64,000 nucleotides of DNA from Dryococelus australis (taxonomy: Eukaryota; Arthropoda; Insecta; Phasmatodea; Phasmatidae). The notes under the pieces were generated by a model, which was not told the DNA's origin, searched no databases, and saw nothing but the letters and a program-made list of their open reading frames with translations. Shown here piece after piece: positions 10,066-21,399 of this stretch (its first letter is position 1; the number at the start of each line of letters is the position of its first letter). The position numbers and the translations under genes were made by a program. The stretch covers positions 171,082,332-171,146,331 of the forward strand of contig CM056998.1 of the NCBI GenBank assembly GCA_029891345.1. Reading direction: 5' to 3'.

Positions 10066-11962
10066 TGACGCTGGCTAAGAGCATGCAACAGCTAGATCAT
10101 GACGGCACTTGCCGCCTTCACTGACACGTGGGTAGCACGTACGCACAGCCACCCACGACCACGGACTTTCCCAACAGGAGAGTATTTCAGTGTTATATAT
10201 TTTTATTTTCAGGTCCAAATTTGTTGCAAATGTACAATGTGTTTTTCTTTCAGGGTAAAATGTGTGTAAAAATGTTCTTTTCATAATATTGCACCATGTT
10301 GGCTTTTGAAATTTAAAGTGCGTGCTGCACTGAAGAGCTGGACAATGATATTCAGACGTGAACGCCTTCAAAAGACATTCCTTCGATAACAATATTTCTG
10401 ATTTGAAATTGCTTTGATAATTTTGTATTAAAATAATTTATGTGCCATTTATTTTCAATTATTAACATTTATGCTTGGCGTGCATAGCACTTCCCCTTTT
10501 GTGAACCTTGGAGGCACCCATGGTAAGTCCGCGCCAACCCTGCCTCTGGGCAGTCGTTCTAGGAGAGCTGGCGAGGTCAGACGCTGTCACATATGCACTT
10601 CACTTCATATTTTTGCACCAAGTTAGATTTCCACAATTCACTTTAGTTCACCGGTTAACCATTGCTTCACGTACGTTTTGCCAGACATCCCCAGCATTAT
10701 ACTTCCGCTTAAATAAATACATTGCAGCCCTTGTGGCTTTTCAACTTAAATCGAGGGAAGGAGGAAAGATGTCGGAGAGACCATGCAGCCCGCACAACTT
10801 ATGAATCAGACGCCATCCGCCTATGTTAAAGGCTTTTGATTGTAGTTTCCGCTTCATTGCGACGCACAATATTGTGGGTGAATATTCTATGTATGTATTT
10901 TCAGCATTTTCTTATGTTTAATTGTTTTACAGTCACATCAGTAGCGACCATGCGGTCATCAGATGCTAAGACCATACCGGTGCCATCCTTGCGCATAAAG
11001 TGTAATTTCTTGTACGCCATAACTAATTTCAGGGCAATATGTATTCTTTTATTCAGGGTTCTGTGTATGTTTGACGATTGATGCTTTTTATGTACAACCA
11101 CACTGTCTTTGCACACGTTTGATTTTCCCTGCATCACGTGCACTACAAGTTTTTGTATGCTTAATTATTTAAGGGAATAATTTTCCCAACACTGCTACCA
11201 CTTTGTCCAGTAATAGTTTACCGTTCTCACATAAAACTATTGCAATACCATCTGCACCACATGTTCTGCTACGAACTTCATCCAGCGGCATCCATGCCAT
11301 TTAAGAATGCTTTCACGCATCTGTGTGTTTATCGTGCCTGTTCATGTCATGCCCCATGTTCTGTAAGTGATACTTATGTAATGTGTATGGCGATTATTTC
11401 ACCCTAGCCTGCTATGTGTTTGACCGTCACCACATTACATGTGGTTCGGGGAAGCAAGTATTAGCGAGAGAGTAAACGCACATGGTAAAATTAATTTTGC
11501 ATTCCCCGTGTCCTGTCTCCAAGAAAACCCTACAGTCCACCGTAGCGGCTGTAGACCTTTTTCCTTGTGGAGACTGTGTCTTCTGGCACCACGAGGAGAT
11601 TATTCATCTAGGAGTGCTCAAGTTCAGTTACGTGCTGGGGCTAGCTAGTCACGCCCGAGATTAACCACAAATTCATCTTTTTGGCACGATGTGTAACTTA
11701 TGGTGAATATAAGCAAATTATCTCAGTGTACCTATATGTTTCCTTGTAGCGTTGTCGCCCAGCATACTCCAGAGTATTACAGTGTTTTTCATAAATGTTT
11801 AGTATTGCAAAGTGCTTTGTAAAGACGCTCGGGTGAGACAGACACACAACACCCACAGCATCCCTGAATCTCAAAGTGCGGTGTATGGGAAGCACCGCTG
11901 GTGCCCATCTACAGTAAGTAACTAGTGTCTTAGTTTGTCTCGTGTCTCACCCGATGGCGTCA
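10066..11962 (-). repeat. LTR1-family long LTR (copy A, 1.9 kb)
   Basis: On the minus strand it starts TGACGCCATCGGGTGAGACA (from 11962) and ends CTTAGCCAGCGTCA (10066). It is homologous along its length to copy B (26060-27877, same orientation) and copy C (54664-56553, opposite orientation). Shared blocks include the GCTCGGGTGAGAC region at about 11828-11840, the promoter-like start and the GTGCATAGCACTTCC block near 10481. It contains no coding motif. It sits inside LTR2 sequence. Flanking 4-mers differ (ACAC and ATGC), so a target duplication is not seen. Confidence 0.8.
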
Positions 11963-12114
11963 ATGCTCACTGAAAACAAGAGTAATAGTGGAGATATACA
12001 GTTAAATGTTATAGGTAATAGCTGTGTAAATAAACTACAAATGAAATTTGGTTATTTTATTTTCATTAAGATCTCCTCGCGAACTCGAATACGCCTCTGT
12101 GGCACCTTGTAACA
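11963..12114 (+). repeat. LTR2 copy, right part (split by LTR1)
   Basis: This block continues the LTR2 consensus after the LTR1 insertion: AGTAATAGTGGAGATA, then TTGGTTATTTTATTTTCATT, then the terminal CCTTGTAACA. The same order is present at 63010-63169 and, on the other strand, at 5839-5950. No internal gypsy sequence follows, so it looks like a solo LTR. Confidence 0.75.
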
Positions 12115-12231
12115 ATGCCATAAATGCCATATTTGGAGATGTTCAATAATGTATCGCACCATTTGACAGCTATTATGCATGCATACAGCTATCGGAATGA
12201 TGCCAAGTTTCTACAAAAATATATTGGTTCC

Positions 12232-12308
12232 TGTTATGTTTACTGCTCCGCCATCTTAGTCCAACTTCCGTTGCCAACTTCTGCACCTGCACATGGCCCT
12301 ACACCACA
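12232..12308 (-). repeat. 3' LTR of the mag-like element
   Basis: It is 77 bp with TG...CA ends on the coding strand and about 90% identical to the 16118-16194 copy. It is preceded, on the coding strand, by the purine-rich tract at 12309-12320 and followed by GGAAC, the target duplication. Confidence 0.92.
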
Positions 12309-12320
12309 CTTGTCCCCCCT
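12309..12320 (-). promoter_or_regulatory. Polypurine tract of the mag-like element
   Basis: On the coding strand AGGGGGGACAAG directly precedes the TG of the 3' LTR, the position where the plus-strand primer of an LTR retrotransposon lies. Confidence 0.8.
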
Positions 12321-12419
12321 AAAAAATGTAACTAACACACTCAAAACCATGATTTGAAAAAAAACAATACGACACTATCATTGTCAGAGATCTCACAAAA
12401 CATTTCCTGCTTGTCCAAA

Positions 12420-13231
12420 AACTCAGTTCCTACAGATTAAATCGCCTGGGAGGTTGCCTCTGTCTTCCACTTTGCCTGATGCCGTCCCCTTCCAGATCTG
12501 CTTCCCTTCTAGATCCCTGGCCGTCCCCAGTTTCTGTCCTCTGCTTTTTTCCAGTCTTCCCAACTGACTTCTGTGTAGATGGTCTGTATGGCAGAACTGC
12601 ACATGTGGTCCCACTTTTACCCTATATCTGACCCACTACCCCCATCACCTCTCCTGGCACCCCATGGGTCTTCTCTCCCCACACACATTGCACCAGCACC
12701 TGCTCCCCAACAGTAAAACTCGTCTTCCTCCAGTCACCTCTATGGACCCTATTTCTGGCATATTCTGATAACGTTGGCTTTTGGAGCTGGAGTTTAGTGC
12801 AAGGCTTTTGTTTTCAAAACACTTCTGCTAGTGACCTGCCTGTACTTGTGTGTGGTGTATTTCAGTAGCAAAACAACCATTTGTCAAGGCTACCCTGTAA
12901 GGACTGTAAGGTACCTCCCAATGAGTCTTCAATTGTTTGTTTCATTATTGCCCCTTTTACTGACTGAACTGTTCAATCCGCCGCCCCACTGAACTGTGTG
13001 TGGAATGGTGGGGTCAGTTGCAAATCTATTGCCATGCTCTGACAGTAGTCTTGAATTCCTCTGACCTGAATTGAGGGCCATTATCTGCCACCATTGACTC
13101 TGGTAACCCGTTGCTGCAAATTTGGATCGTAGACCCTCTATCGTTCTTGCTGCAGTTGTTGCTTCATGCAACATCTGTAGAACTTCCTCAGTCAGTTGCA
13201 CTGGAATAATTAGTCGGTCCCCCCACATCAA
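12420..13231 (-). pseudogene. Mag-like integrase, internally deleted
   Basis: The coding strand shows the N-terminal region around LTEEVLQMLHE (about 13195-13160). It then passes abruptly, near 13105, into GLPESMVADNGPQFRSEEF-like sequence carrying the second catalytic Asp. The zinc-binding HHCC module and the first catalytic Asp, roughly 90 residues, are missing between them. After more stops a C-terminal YRVKVGPHVQ...HTDHL segment (about 12630-12580) resembles the domain that ends gypsy integrases. Loss of the first Asp rules out integrase activity. Confidence 0.8.
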
Positions 13232-13362
13232 ACACTCTCGATCTACCGCTAGTTCATCTTTCTTGTTGAGGTATGGTTTCAGCTTCTCAATCTCTGCTGG
13301 CTACCTGTGCAAGCTATACTCCTTCAGGTCTCTCAAGATGTTGTCTGGGCAATCTTTACTGG

Positions 13363-13840
13363 TCATATCGGGACATTAGGCATAGTACTCACCAAATATA
13401 TGGATTGTTCCAAAGGTTCCAAATGTGGAAGCGGCAGTCTAGACAGAGCATCAGCATTCCCCATTTTCTGTCCCTTTCGATACCGTAAATCATAGCTATA
13501 GCCGGACAGTAAGAGTGCCCAACTTTGTAGCCTCGCTGCCGCTAAACGGGGTACATCCTTATTTGGCCCAAGGATTGCAACTAGTGGCCAGTGATCTGTG
13601 TATAACACTAACTTACGTCCATACAAGTATTTATGGAATTGTTTCACTGCAAATATAATGCTCTATGTCTCCTTCTGCAGTAGACAGTAATTCTTCTCCG
13701 CCCGACAATATCTTTGATGCAAAATAAATGGGCCTTTCTGACCCATCCTTCATCTTATGCGCCAACATGACTCCCACTCCATACTGGGATGCATCACTTG
13801 CAACTATTAATGGTTTCTTTGGATCATACAGTGTTAACAT
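13363..13840 (-). pseudogene. Mag-like RNase H domain
   Basis: The coding strand reads PLIVASDASQYGVG (first catalytic Asp) near 13815-13775, then YFASKILSGGEELLSTAEGD near 13720-13665, then after a frameshift LVLYTDHWPL near 13615-13585 and KGQKMGNADALSRLP near 13485-13440. These are the ordered motifs of the gypsy RNase H (RT_RNaseH family). A frameshift close to 13640 separates the two halves. Confidence 0.88.
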
Positions 13841-13885
13841 GGGAGTTTTTACGATCCATACCTTAAAGGCCTCAAAAACTACCTG

Positions 13886-14699
13886 TCATTGAGCCGTCCA
13901 ATTACATTCCACGTCCTGAACAAACAAATCGTAAAATGGATGCAATCTGCTGGCCATGTGAGGTACAAACTTTGCATAGAAGGTAAGGAGGCATACGTAT
14001 GCTCTCAATTCAGTGACATCTTTTGGACGTGGGGCCCCCTGAATTGCTTCCATTAGGTCAGTAGCCAATTGAATTCCCTTGCAACTAATGTGGTACCCTA
14101 GGAATTTTACCTCTGCCTCAAAAAATTTGCATTTGTGCCTGTTAACCCTTACTCCATAAGTTTGCAGTTTCTGCAACACTGCCTCTAACGTCTGGATGCA
14201 CTCCTGTACTGTGGAACCTGTCACCAATATGTCATCTAAATAAACTACTACATGTGAAATTCCCTGCAATATTTGCTCCATCACCGCCTGAAACATGCTG
14301 GGAGCACAGCACAAGCCATAGGGCATCCATCTATAGCGATACAGTCCTTTGTGTGTATTGACAGTGAGCACCTCCCGTATGTCTTCGCCCACCACCAGCT
14401 GCTGATATGCATATGTTAAGTCCAGCACACAGAAGACCTGTCCCTACCCCAAGGAAGCCGATGTGTCTTCTATGCATGGCAACGGATGATGCTCCGGTTC
14501 TACATTTGAATTAAGTTTTCTTGAAATCTGCACATATTCTAAGGTTCCCATCTGCTTTTGGCACTATTACTAATGGACTGGCCCACCTACTGTGTGTCAC
14601 ATTTTCTAACACCCCTAACATTTCCAATTTATCCAACTCCTCTCCTACCTTCTCTACTATTGCATAGGGTACTGATCTTGCCTTCTGAAAAACTGACAC
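13886..14699 (-). pseudogene. Mag-like reverse transcriptase
   Basis: The frame starting near 14699 gives the fingers region (PYAIVEKVGEELDKLE, then WASPLVIVPKADGNLRICAD). Stops lie between about 14510 and 14430. The palm follows: LDLTYAYQQL, LPFGL-like MPYGLCCAPSMFQ, and the catalytic VVYLDDILVTG near 14260-14230, then KCKFFEAEVKFLGYHIS. All reverse transcriptase blocks are visible. The catalytic YLDD is intact, but the frame is broken, so the enzyme is not made as one chain. Confidence 0.9.
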
Positions 14700-15267
14700 A
14701 ACCTGGTTTCAGTACAAAATTTGCTTCCATGTATCGAATCTCCCCAAATTCCTCACTAAACACTTCTGCATACTTATCTTGAACTTTTTTTCTCATTATG
14801 TCCCATTCCCGTACTGCCTCCACTGCCCTGTTCTTCGCAAACTGGTCTGAGCTCAATCTCTTATTGGCTAAGTTTGTTTGGCTTACCTCCATGTGACTCG
14901 TGTCCTCTGTCACTGCACACACTGCCTTCCAGTCCAGCTGCAGTGCCAAAAGCCAGTCCCGCCCCATAAGAGATGGTAATTGCCAGTCCCCTGAGTCCAC
15001 CACTAACAGCGCCAGATCTCGAGACTGGGTGCCCACTTTTACCAGCACCTCCATCCTCCCTTTGAGTGATAAATGCTCCCCAGAATATGTCCTCAACTGG
15101 ATATCCGCCTGCTGCAAGGGAATATCCGACCACTGGGTGCAATACACCTTATATGGTATCAGGGAGACTGCTGCCCATGTATCTACTTCCATTGTCAACA
15201 GTTTCCCGGATACTTCTACCGTGACTTTGTATGTCCCTTTTCTTTTTCTGGCCAGCCCACATGCCAC
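14700..15267 (-). pseudogene. Mag-like aspartic protease region
   Basis: On the coding strand the frame from 15267 has TYKVTVEVSGKLLTMEVDTW near 15240-15180. The usual DTGA or DSGA active site has become DTWA, a substitution of the essential glycine. Downstream come LMGRDWLLALQLDW near 14975-14930, the motif that closes gypsy proteases, and a linker of about 60 residues to the reverse transcriptase. The domain order is normal. Confidence 0.82.
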
Positions 15268-15329
15268 AAGTCCATTGTTTGGTGTTTTGCTTCTTGTCTT
15301 TCCGTCTGCACTGTGTGTATCACCCCCTG

Positions 15330-16061
15330 TTTTGCACTCCTACATTTGCGGGCCAGATGCCCTTCTTTACCACAGTTATTTCACTTAAACTTTGCATACC
15401 AACATAAATTTGTCACATGACCCACGTTTCCACAGCGAAAACACTCTCTAGTTTACTCTTTACCTCGTCCTTTCTCTCTCTCCCCCGCCATCTAATGATT
15501 TGTTCATAACCTTATAAACTGCCCCGCTCTCCGGAAACACTGCTGTCTGAGGTGTGTTAAACAGTCTTTTTTGTATCTCCACCTGCTCCATTGTAGTGGC
15601 CTTCTCGTATGCCTCCTTGAAACATTCTTCTTCTATCAGTTGTTGTTGAATGTAATGACTCCATATGCCACTTACAAATCTGTCCCATAATGCCTCCTTC
15701 AAAAATGATCCAAAATTACATGTTGATGCTACGCTCTTAATTGCGACTGAATATTCCGCCACCGTCTCTTCTTCCTTTGGTCTTCTGCTGTAGAACTTGA
15801 ACCGCTCAGCCACAATTAAAGTTTTCGGAACAAAATGGTGCTGCAAAACTACTTCCAGTTCTGCAATAATTTTGTGCCCGGTTCTTCTGGAACCAACAAA
15901 TCTCTAAGAACACGGAATGCATCCTTCCTTATCATCGATAAAAGCACCACCACGTGCTTACCCTCAGGCACCGAATTTGCATCCAGGTAGTGCCGCAACC
16001 GCATCAAATATGATACTATATCATCAAAAAATTTTTTGAACTCTGCAATTGCCCCAAACAT
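15330..16061 (-). pseudogene. Mag-like gag with two zinc knuckles
   Basis: The coding strand begins near 16061 (MFGAIAEFKKFFDDIVSY) and runs, after a frameshift near 15850, through FKFYSRRPKEEETVAEY and LWDRFVSGI, capsid motifs of mag-type gag. Two zinc knuckles follow: CFRCGNVGHVTNLC (CX2CX4HX4C) near 15445-15405, and a second near 15375-15335, NCGKEGHLARKC, whose first Cys is lost. A stop lies between the knuckles. Confidence 0.85.
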
Positions 16062-16096
16062 CGGTATTCCGAACTATTTACTTAATTCTTCCAGTT

Positions 16097-16117
16097 TTAT
16101 ATCTGCCTCGTCGCCAC
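16097..16117 (-). promoter_or_regulatory. Primer-binding site of the mag-like element
   Basis: One base after the 5' LTR end the coding strand reads TGGCGACGAGG, a primer-binding motif found in several gypsy lineages. Its position right behind the LTR CA supports the LTR boundaries. The priming tRNA is not assigned here. Confidence 0.75.
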
Positions 16118-16194
16118 TGTTATGTTTACTGCTCTGCCATCTTAATTCAACTCCCGTTGCCAAACTCTGCACCTGCACTTGTCCCTACACCACA
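16118..16194 (-). repeat. 5' LTR of the mag-like element
   Basis: It is 77 bp, TG...CA, paired with 12232-12308 and adjoined by GTTCC on its outer side. About eight differences separate the two LTRs, so the insertion is not recent. Confidence 0.92.
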
Positions 16195-16599
16195 GTTCCT
16201 CTGTAATTCTTTATCACCATTAATCACACACATATTTTCACGATACACATTCTATCACAACCAGAAAATTCAAGGCCTTGAAATGAGGCCCTTAAAATTA
16301 AACAACTTTCAAGGACTGCACATAGCTGCTGTAGGAGAAAAAAAAATTTCAGAGAAATGTTAATCGGAGCCCTAATGTTTCCCCTAAAATGGAATAATTT
16401 TTTTTTATTTTGTGACTTGTGTTTTTACCCCATACTTCCCCTGATCTTTGTAGCCTCACCTGTTGGGAGTTTCTAATGAAGTTGAAGGTATTCAAAAACG
16501 CCCTTTTGGAAAAATGAGTATTTTGTTAGTGTGAAGAAGCTAAACTCGTGAATTGACAAATATGAGCATGAACAAAGCATTTAGTGAAATCAAAACCAA

Positions 16600-17062
16600 T
16601 ATGAAAACTGAGCATTTTGCCAAGTGTGAATTGAGAGCTGTCACTGTCATTCAGTTTTGGCACACTAAGAAATTCACCATGTGAGCTACATTGACAAATC
16701 ACATAAGTTTACAACACTAGCATGATGAATGAATCAACAGTGAACAACAGGGTTTAAAATTTGAGGGTAGGAGACCCAACAACTAAGATAAACATCCTGG
16801 CCGGCCATCTATTGCTAAAGATGAATTACTGCATAACTTTGCTGAAGTCATGCAATGTGATCAACGAAACACCACAGATGAACTCCATGCACAGCTTCCA
16901 CAGTGTCATGATCAGTAATGCATGACATTTATCAGTCATCTTACCTATGAAAAGTGCTGTGCAAAGTGGGTGCCATGCATACTTACGAAGGAATTCTAAA
17001 AGAAAAAAACCTACACGGGAGCTGCATTTACATTTTTTAAAACAATACACATAAACTCTTGA
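16600..17062 (+). pseudogene. Mariner-like transposase remnant
   Basis: The plus strand reads, with frameshifts and stops, an ELRAVTVIQFWHTKKFT-like helix-turn-helix opening (about 16630-16680), then PGRPSIAKDELLHNFAE near 16800-16850, RNTTDELHAQLP near 16865-16900, and KCCAKWVPCILTKEF near 16955-17000. This order (GRPS linker, second helix-turn-helix, then ARWVP-L-T) is that of mariner transposases and of SETMAR-like fusions. The catalytic core is not recognised. No terminal inverted repeats were found, so the limits are approximate. Confidence 0.6.
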
Positions 17063-20000
17063 TTCTAAGACATTTTGTGGCTCCCAGGAAAAGGGTTGTT
17101 ATTTTTACGAGGACGTTATTGGGAATTTTTTCACAGTTCCCCAAAAAAGCGTTATTTTGAGAAGTGCACTATTCCAGGGGACTTGGAAATGAGAGTTGAC
17201 TGTATGAAGGTAGAACATTTTGTCCCCCAAGTGATGAAATCTAGGTTGCCTACTTTTGCCCTAATGCAAACTACAATCCATGAGACATCATCAGTGTTTT
17301 CCAAACAAACTGAAGAAAGCCAAGCAGACCCTCTCCCTCTATAAGGCAATGATCTCCATGTTCTGGGACAGACGTGGTCCACTACTTAATGAGTTTATGC
17401 TCTACGGTCAAACCATTTTTTAAGTGTTTCATAATGCTACAAGTATACATAAAACTAGATAGAACATACTATGTGATTCTGAAATAATTCATATAAGTAG
17501 TAAGGTTTCAAAGAAGATTCCAAATGCCAATGCAAGATTGCACACGGATACGCTGGTGAAATATGCATGATGCTTTGCCCGGTTTCGGCTCCTTAGTTTT
17601 TGGTTTTTCTTCTTGGTTTTCTTTCCTGAGTAGGGTTTTGGATACTTTCCCCGCTCTCACTTTCGTTCTATTTCTTTCTTTGCCTTTTTCCCCGTTTGTC
17701 CCTTTTCTTTCCCCATGTGTCAAAGAGTGATTGTTCATTGGAGGGCCAATTGCTTTACTTTTGCCAGTGTTCTGTTCTATGTAAATTCGTGATAACAATT
17801 TTTAAAAATTCAGTTAGCATGAGGACCTCTGTAAGAAAAATTGCTACGCTGGTATGGAAATCAGTGACATATTAAGTTATTTCTTGTTATGAAGAAATAT
17901 TTTCTTGGATACCTCTATTCTTTCGGCCAACGTGAATAAAATCAAACACTTAAAATGACAGCAGCTTCCAAAATCTTATCCAAATACAAAAAGGCCACAA
18001 TATTTGAAATTGCAGGTACAAAAATCTGTTACAAATATTTTAAAACATATCTGCCACAAAATTAATTTTTTAATATAATAAAAATATAAATTAAGATTTA
18101 TTATACTGTATATAATATAATTTATATAGATTAATAAACAAATAATTTTTTTCCAATACCCTCTTCTTAAGAGTTTTGTGAACCACAAAATTAATATCAG
18201 TAACAAACTGCAAAAATAGGTAGGCTACATTAAGAGACTTTTTGCACTTAGGAATTGGTTTCAAGGTACATAACCAGAACCAACAAAAATATTAAATCCA
18301 CATTTAATAATTTTCTGCAGAGGCAACAGATGATTGAGGCAACAGCATTTTACCAAGCTGACATGGCCACAGGCTGGAAACAGCCAAGGATAATGATAAA
18401 TGTTATGCACCTACAGCAATGGGTAATACAAATTTTATTTATTAAAAATCTGACTGATTAAACCCATTTCCTCATATTGCGTAAACAAGAGCAACAAATA
18501 AAACAGCAGATACAAACAACACTCCCTGTATCCTCACAGATGGAAGTTACGGTATTCTCAGACATAATACCTATATGCCCCCACCTTATTGGGAGTTCAA
18601 CAAACGATGGGCGACACCATTCAAGAGGACACGCTAGGGTTGACGTCACACCAGTGGTAACTTGGATGGGTCATTATAAGATGGACTTGTGCCCCCTCAC
18701 TGTTTAATGGCAATACTCGAGCAGCAGGCAACACTTCCCAGCTGAAAGTTCTTACTACACAGAGTAGGATGAACACACACAAATTAATACAATGTAGTTT
18801 TCTGCAGACCAAAACACAGACTTCAATACTTTCTGCTCAGTTCAGCGTGGAGGGCCACTGGAACTTAAACAACAAATATATACACATTTAACAATTGTGG
18901 TCCACCAAAAACACAATGATAATCTGTAGCAACCTTTGATAAATGTGGCAGGTTAATGGTTTCTCTGTTGTGAGGGTTACCTTTACCTCGTAACTAATGC
19001 GGTGGCCAGATTTGTCACTGAAAGCTGCACAGTGCTATAATAAAAGATCAGCAAGCAATTCTCATTGGGTACACTGGAAATAGTTCCAGCTTACTATACT
19101 AAGACGTGGACTTGCTCCAGCACAAAACTTGAAACATTTTGCAGTGCAGCACATGCCAGTAATCAAAATAGGCTCAATGGCAAACGTACAAAAAAAAATT
19201 ATATTTCTGGCCTTCTATTATGTTGGCGTGAGTTCAGAAATGTGGTCATTCTCACAAATGGAACAGAATTCAAACCAAACTTTATGACACAATATTTGCT
19301 TATGGAAGTCCCACCAAAGATAATTGGAACAAACGGTCCCTTAACAATTACACACATAGCACTTTTTTCATCTTCAAATTCCCCTGTATTCATTAGTGCA
19401 TGCCAGTTGGGCATGGTTCGGCTGGCTTACGAAGTCACACTAAAACTTGTAACCACTTAATAAAACGAACAACTCCGAGATGGAACTCACCTTCAAGCTA
19501 CTATTAATGTGTCTATACATAGATAGCCATTCGCCCAGACCTTTAATTCGGTGCACAAAAGTATTCAATATGCTCTCAGCTTCCTCAGAATCACAGAAGG
19601 AAATGTGTGTTCATCACTGCATAATTTAATCATACTATTGCATGTGGCCTCATACACTTCTACTTTCCACAAAATAACAATGTTAATTAAAACGTTATAC
19701 TCAAATTCGTGTTGGTTACAATATTTAACAAACCTTTTAAAAATTTTACGTGATTCAATAATACTGATTAGAAAAATAAGCTCAAACAATCTGAACTAGG
19801 AGGGCAGCCTCGTAAGCCCAGTAGAGCCTCCCTTAAACAAAATACACACTACAGTTTCAATAAAAAATTACATTAAAATTGAGCGATCGTTGGAGGCAGT
19901 CAAATGACACTACTATGACTCCAATGATTAAAATTTGAACAGAACAAAGCATTTTAAAATTAACTAGGTCCTATGTGTGAGTCATAGACATAAGGTAAAA

Positions 20001-21019
20001 TGCAAAAACCAAATATTCATGGGCAGGACACTACATATTAAAAAACTGGGAACACAGCAAACTAGAATTTAAGTTAGACCGAAGCCAAATTTTGACTGGT
20101 GACCAAAACCACAATTTTGAATAAAGACTACCTTACTACCTGCTCAAGATTACACAAAAAGCCACACAATATCAAAAACGATTAAGAAAATTACCCAGCT
20201 ACACTGCCAGCGAGCCACGACTTACCATATTAAATTACTCATGTTGGCGACTGCTCAGGCAATGGAATTGCACAGGTACCTCATACCAACAAATATTGTA
20301 TTATCAATGAAGTAACACACTAAAAAACATATTGCAGTTTCTCCAGGACACTTAAAGGTGACAATTGGGCGTAGAATAAAAGCAGCAAAGAGAGTGCAGC
20401 AACTTACATAAACTGCTCCAATATCAAAAAAGTGTGATGCATGTAGGGAGAGGCAATCAGGAGAGGACGAACAGGGGATGAAATAAAAGGGGAGCTGGGT
20501 CGAGCATAGAGGAAGCCTCCTCGCAAAATTGAAAATACTGGAAACAGCCGATACCACAAGCGCTAGCATCACAAATATATAAAAGTAATTTTATATTTCC
20601 GAGAAAAAAAAATTGTTCTTAATTTTTGATAGTAAAATCTTTTCATTTTCATATTAAATTGAATAAGAGCTTGTTTAAAAGATTCAAAACCCAACAATGC
20701 CAAATAGTAATCATAAGACATAAACAATAACACCTTTATTAATCATCAAAATATTTGCTTAACCAAGGTCCGAGATAAATGGGATACTCATTTTTGTACC
20801 CGAGTACTAACAGTGAACCCTGTTCATTAACCACTGATTTTTGTTCTGGTCTACTCAATTCACAAAATCTTTACTATGCAACGCAAGGCTGTTAACATCA
20901 ATGTATTTCAATTTTAAAATTTTTACCTTGCATATAAATTATTTTGTTTTGTAAGCATATATTTTTACCATTCACTGTCCACTGAAAAACACGACTTGAA
21001 ACATTGATAAAAAATTAAC
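17063..21019. other. No gene recognised
   Basis: About 4 kb of AT-rich sequence. Some frames up to 130 codons occur (for example 19065-19460 plus) but show no family motifs and overlap frames on the other strand. A tail of the mariner-like remnant may extend into 17.1-17.3 kb. No tRNA, rRNA or clear element ends were seen. Confidence 0.55.
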
Positions 21020-21225
21020 TCTTTTAAGGCCGTAGTTACTTTTTCCTTTCAGCAGTTTATCCTTTTTTAATCACCTTTTCAAGTAAACATTGCCATGTAC
21101 GTAATAAACACAGTGTGTATATTTCACTGCACTTAGTTTACGCCTAAGGCTAAAATAAAATATATTTATTGGCTAAAATTCCAAATGAGGATTTCAAAAG
21201 TGCTCACTGTATCATGACTAGCCTA
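21020..21225. mobile_element. Truncated copy of the TA-flanked MITE
   Basis: It shares with the element at 56655-56892 the internal AATAAACACAGTGT...ATTTCAC block, an ATATTTATTGG/ACATTTATTAG block and the right end (AGTGCTCACTGTATCATGACTAGCCTA) followed by TA. The left terminus is not recognisable, so this copy is incomplete or strongly diverged. Confidence 0.6.
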
Positions 21226-21399
21226 TAAAGTCTATATAATTAGCAATTTCATCACACTTTTTGAATCTAACATTTGAAAAAACACCCCATGTATGACATG
21301 ATTATTTCCTAAATATGCCACATTTCACAAGTGTTTTATACTTCCATTAACATAAAAGTAATTTATTTTTGGTTAAATTAAACTTTTACTTTGATGCAA

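Larger units (their letters stand above)
12232..16194 (-). mobile_element. End-to-end Ty3/gypsy element, mag-like, 77-bp LTRs
   Basis: The element is 3963 bp, flanked by an exact 5-bp duplication (GTTCC at 12227-12231 and 16195-16199). Two 77-bp LTRs (12232-12308, 16118-16194) start TGTGGTGTAGGG and end AAACATAACA on the coding strand and differ at about eight positions. A primer-binding site adjoins the 5' LTR and a purine-rich tract the 3' LTR. Gag, protease, reverse transcriptase, RNase H and part of integrase follow in order on the minus strand. Very short LTRs of this size are a known feature of the mag element of Bombyx mori, so a mag-clade assignment is likely. Frameshifts, stops and an integrase deletion make it inactive. 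Confidence 0.93.

Noticed and set aside
10066-11962. LTR1 as a DNA transposon with TGACGCC inverted ends
   Set aside because: A polypurine tract and gypsy integrase end lie directly before the same start at 45739, and copy B has a 4-bp duplication, both better explained by an LTR.
14558-15420. Plus-strand frames of 74-162 codons opposite the gypsy pol
   Set aside because: They are shadows of the reverse transcriptase and protease on the minus strand.
19065-19460. 131-codon plus-strand frame as a host gene
   Set aside because: No motif, biased composition, and a competing minus-strand frame; no splice or start context supports it.
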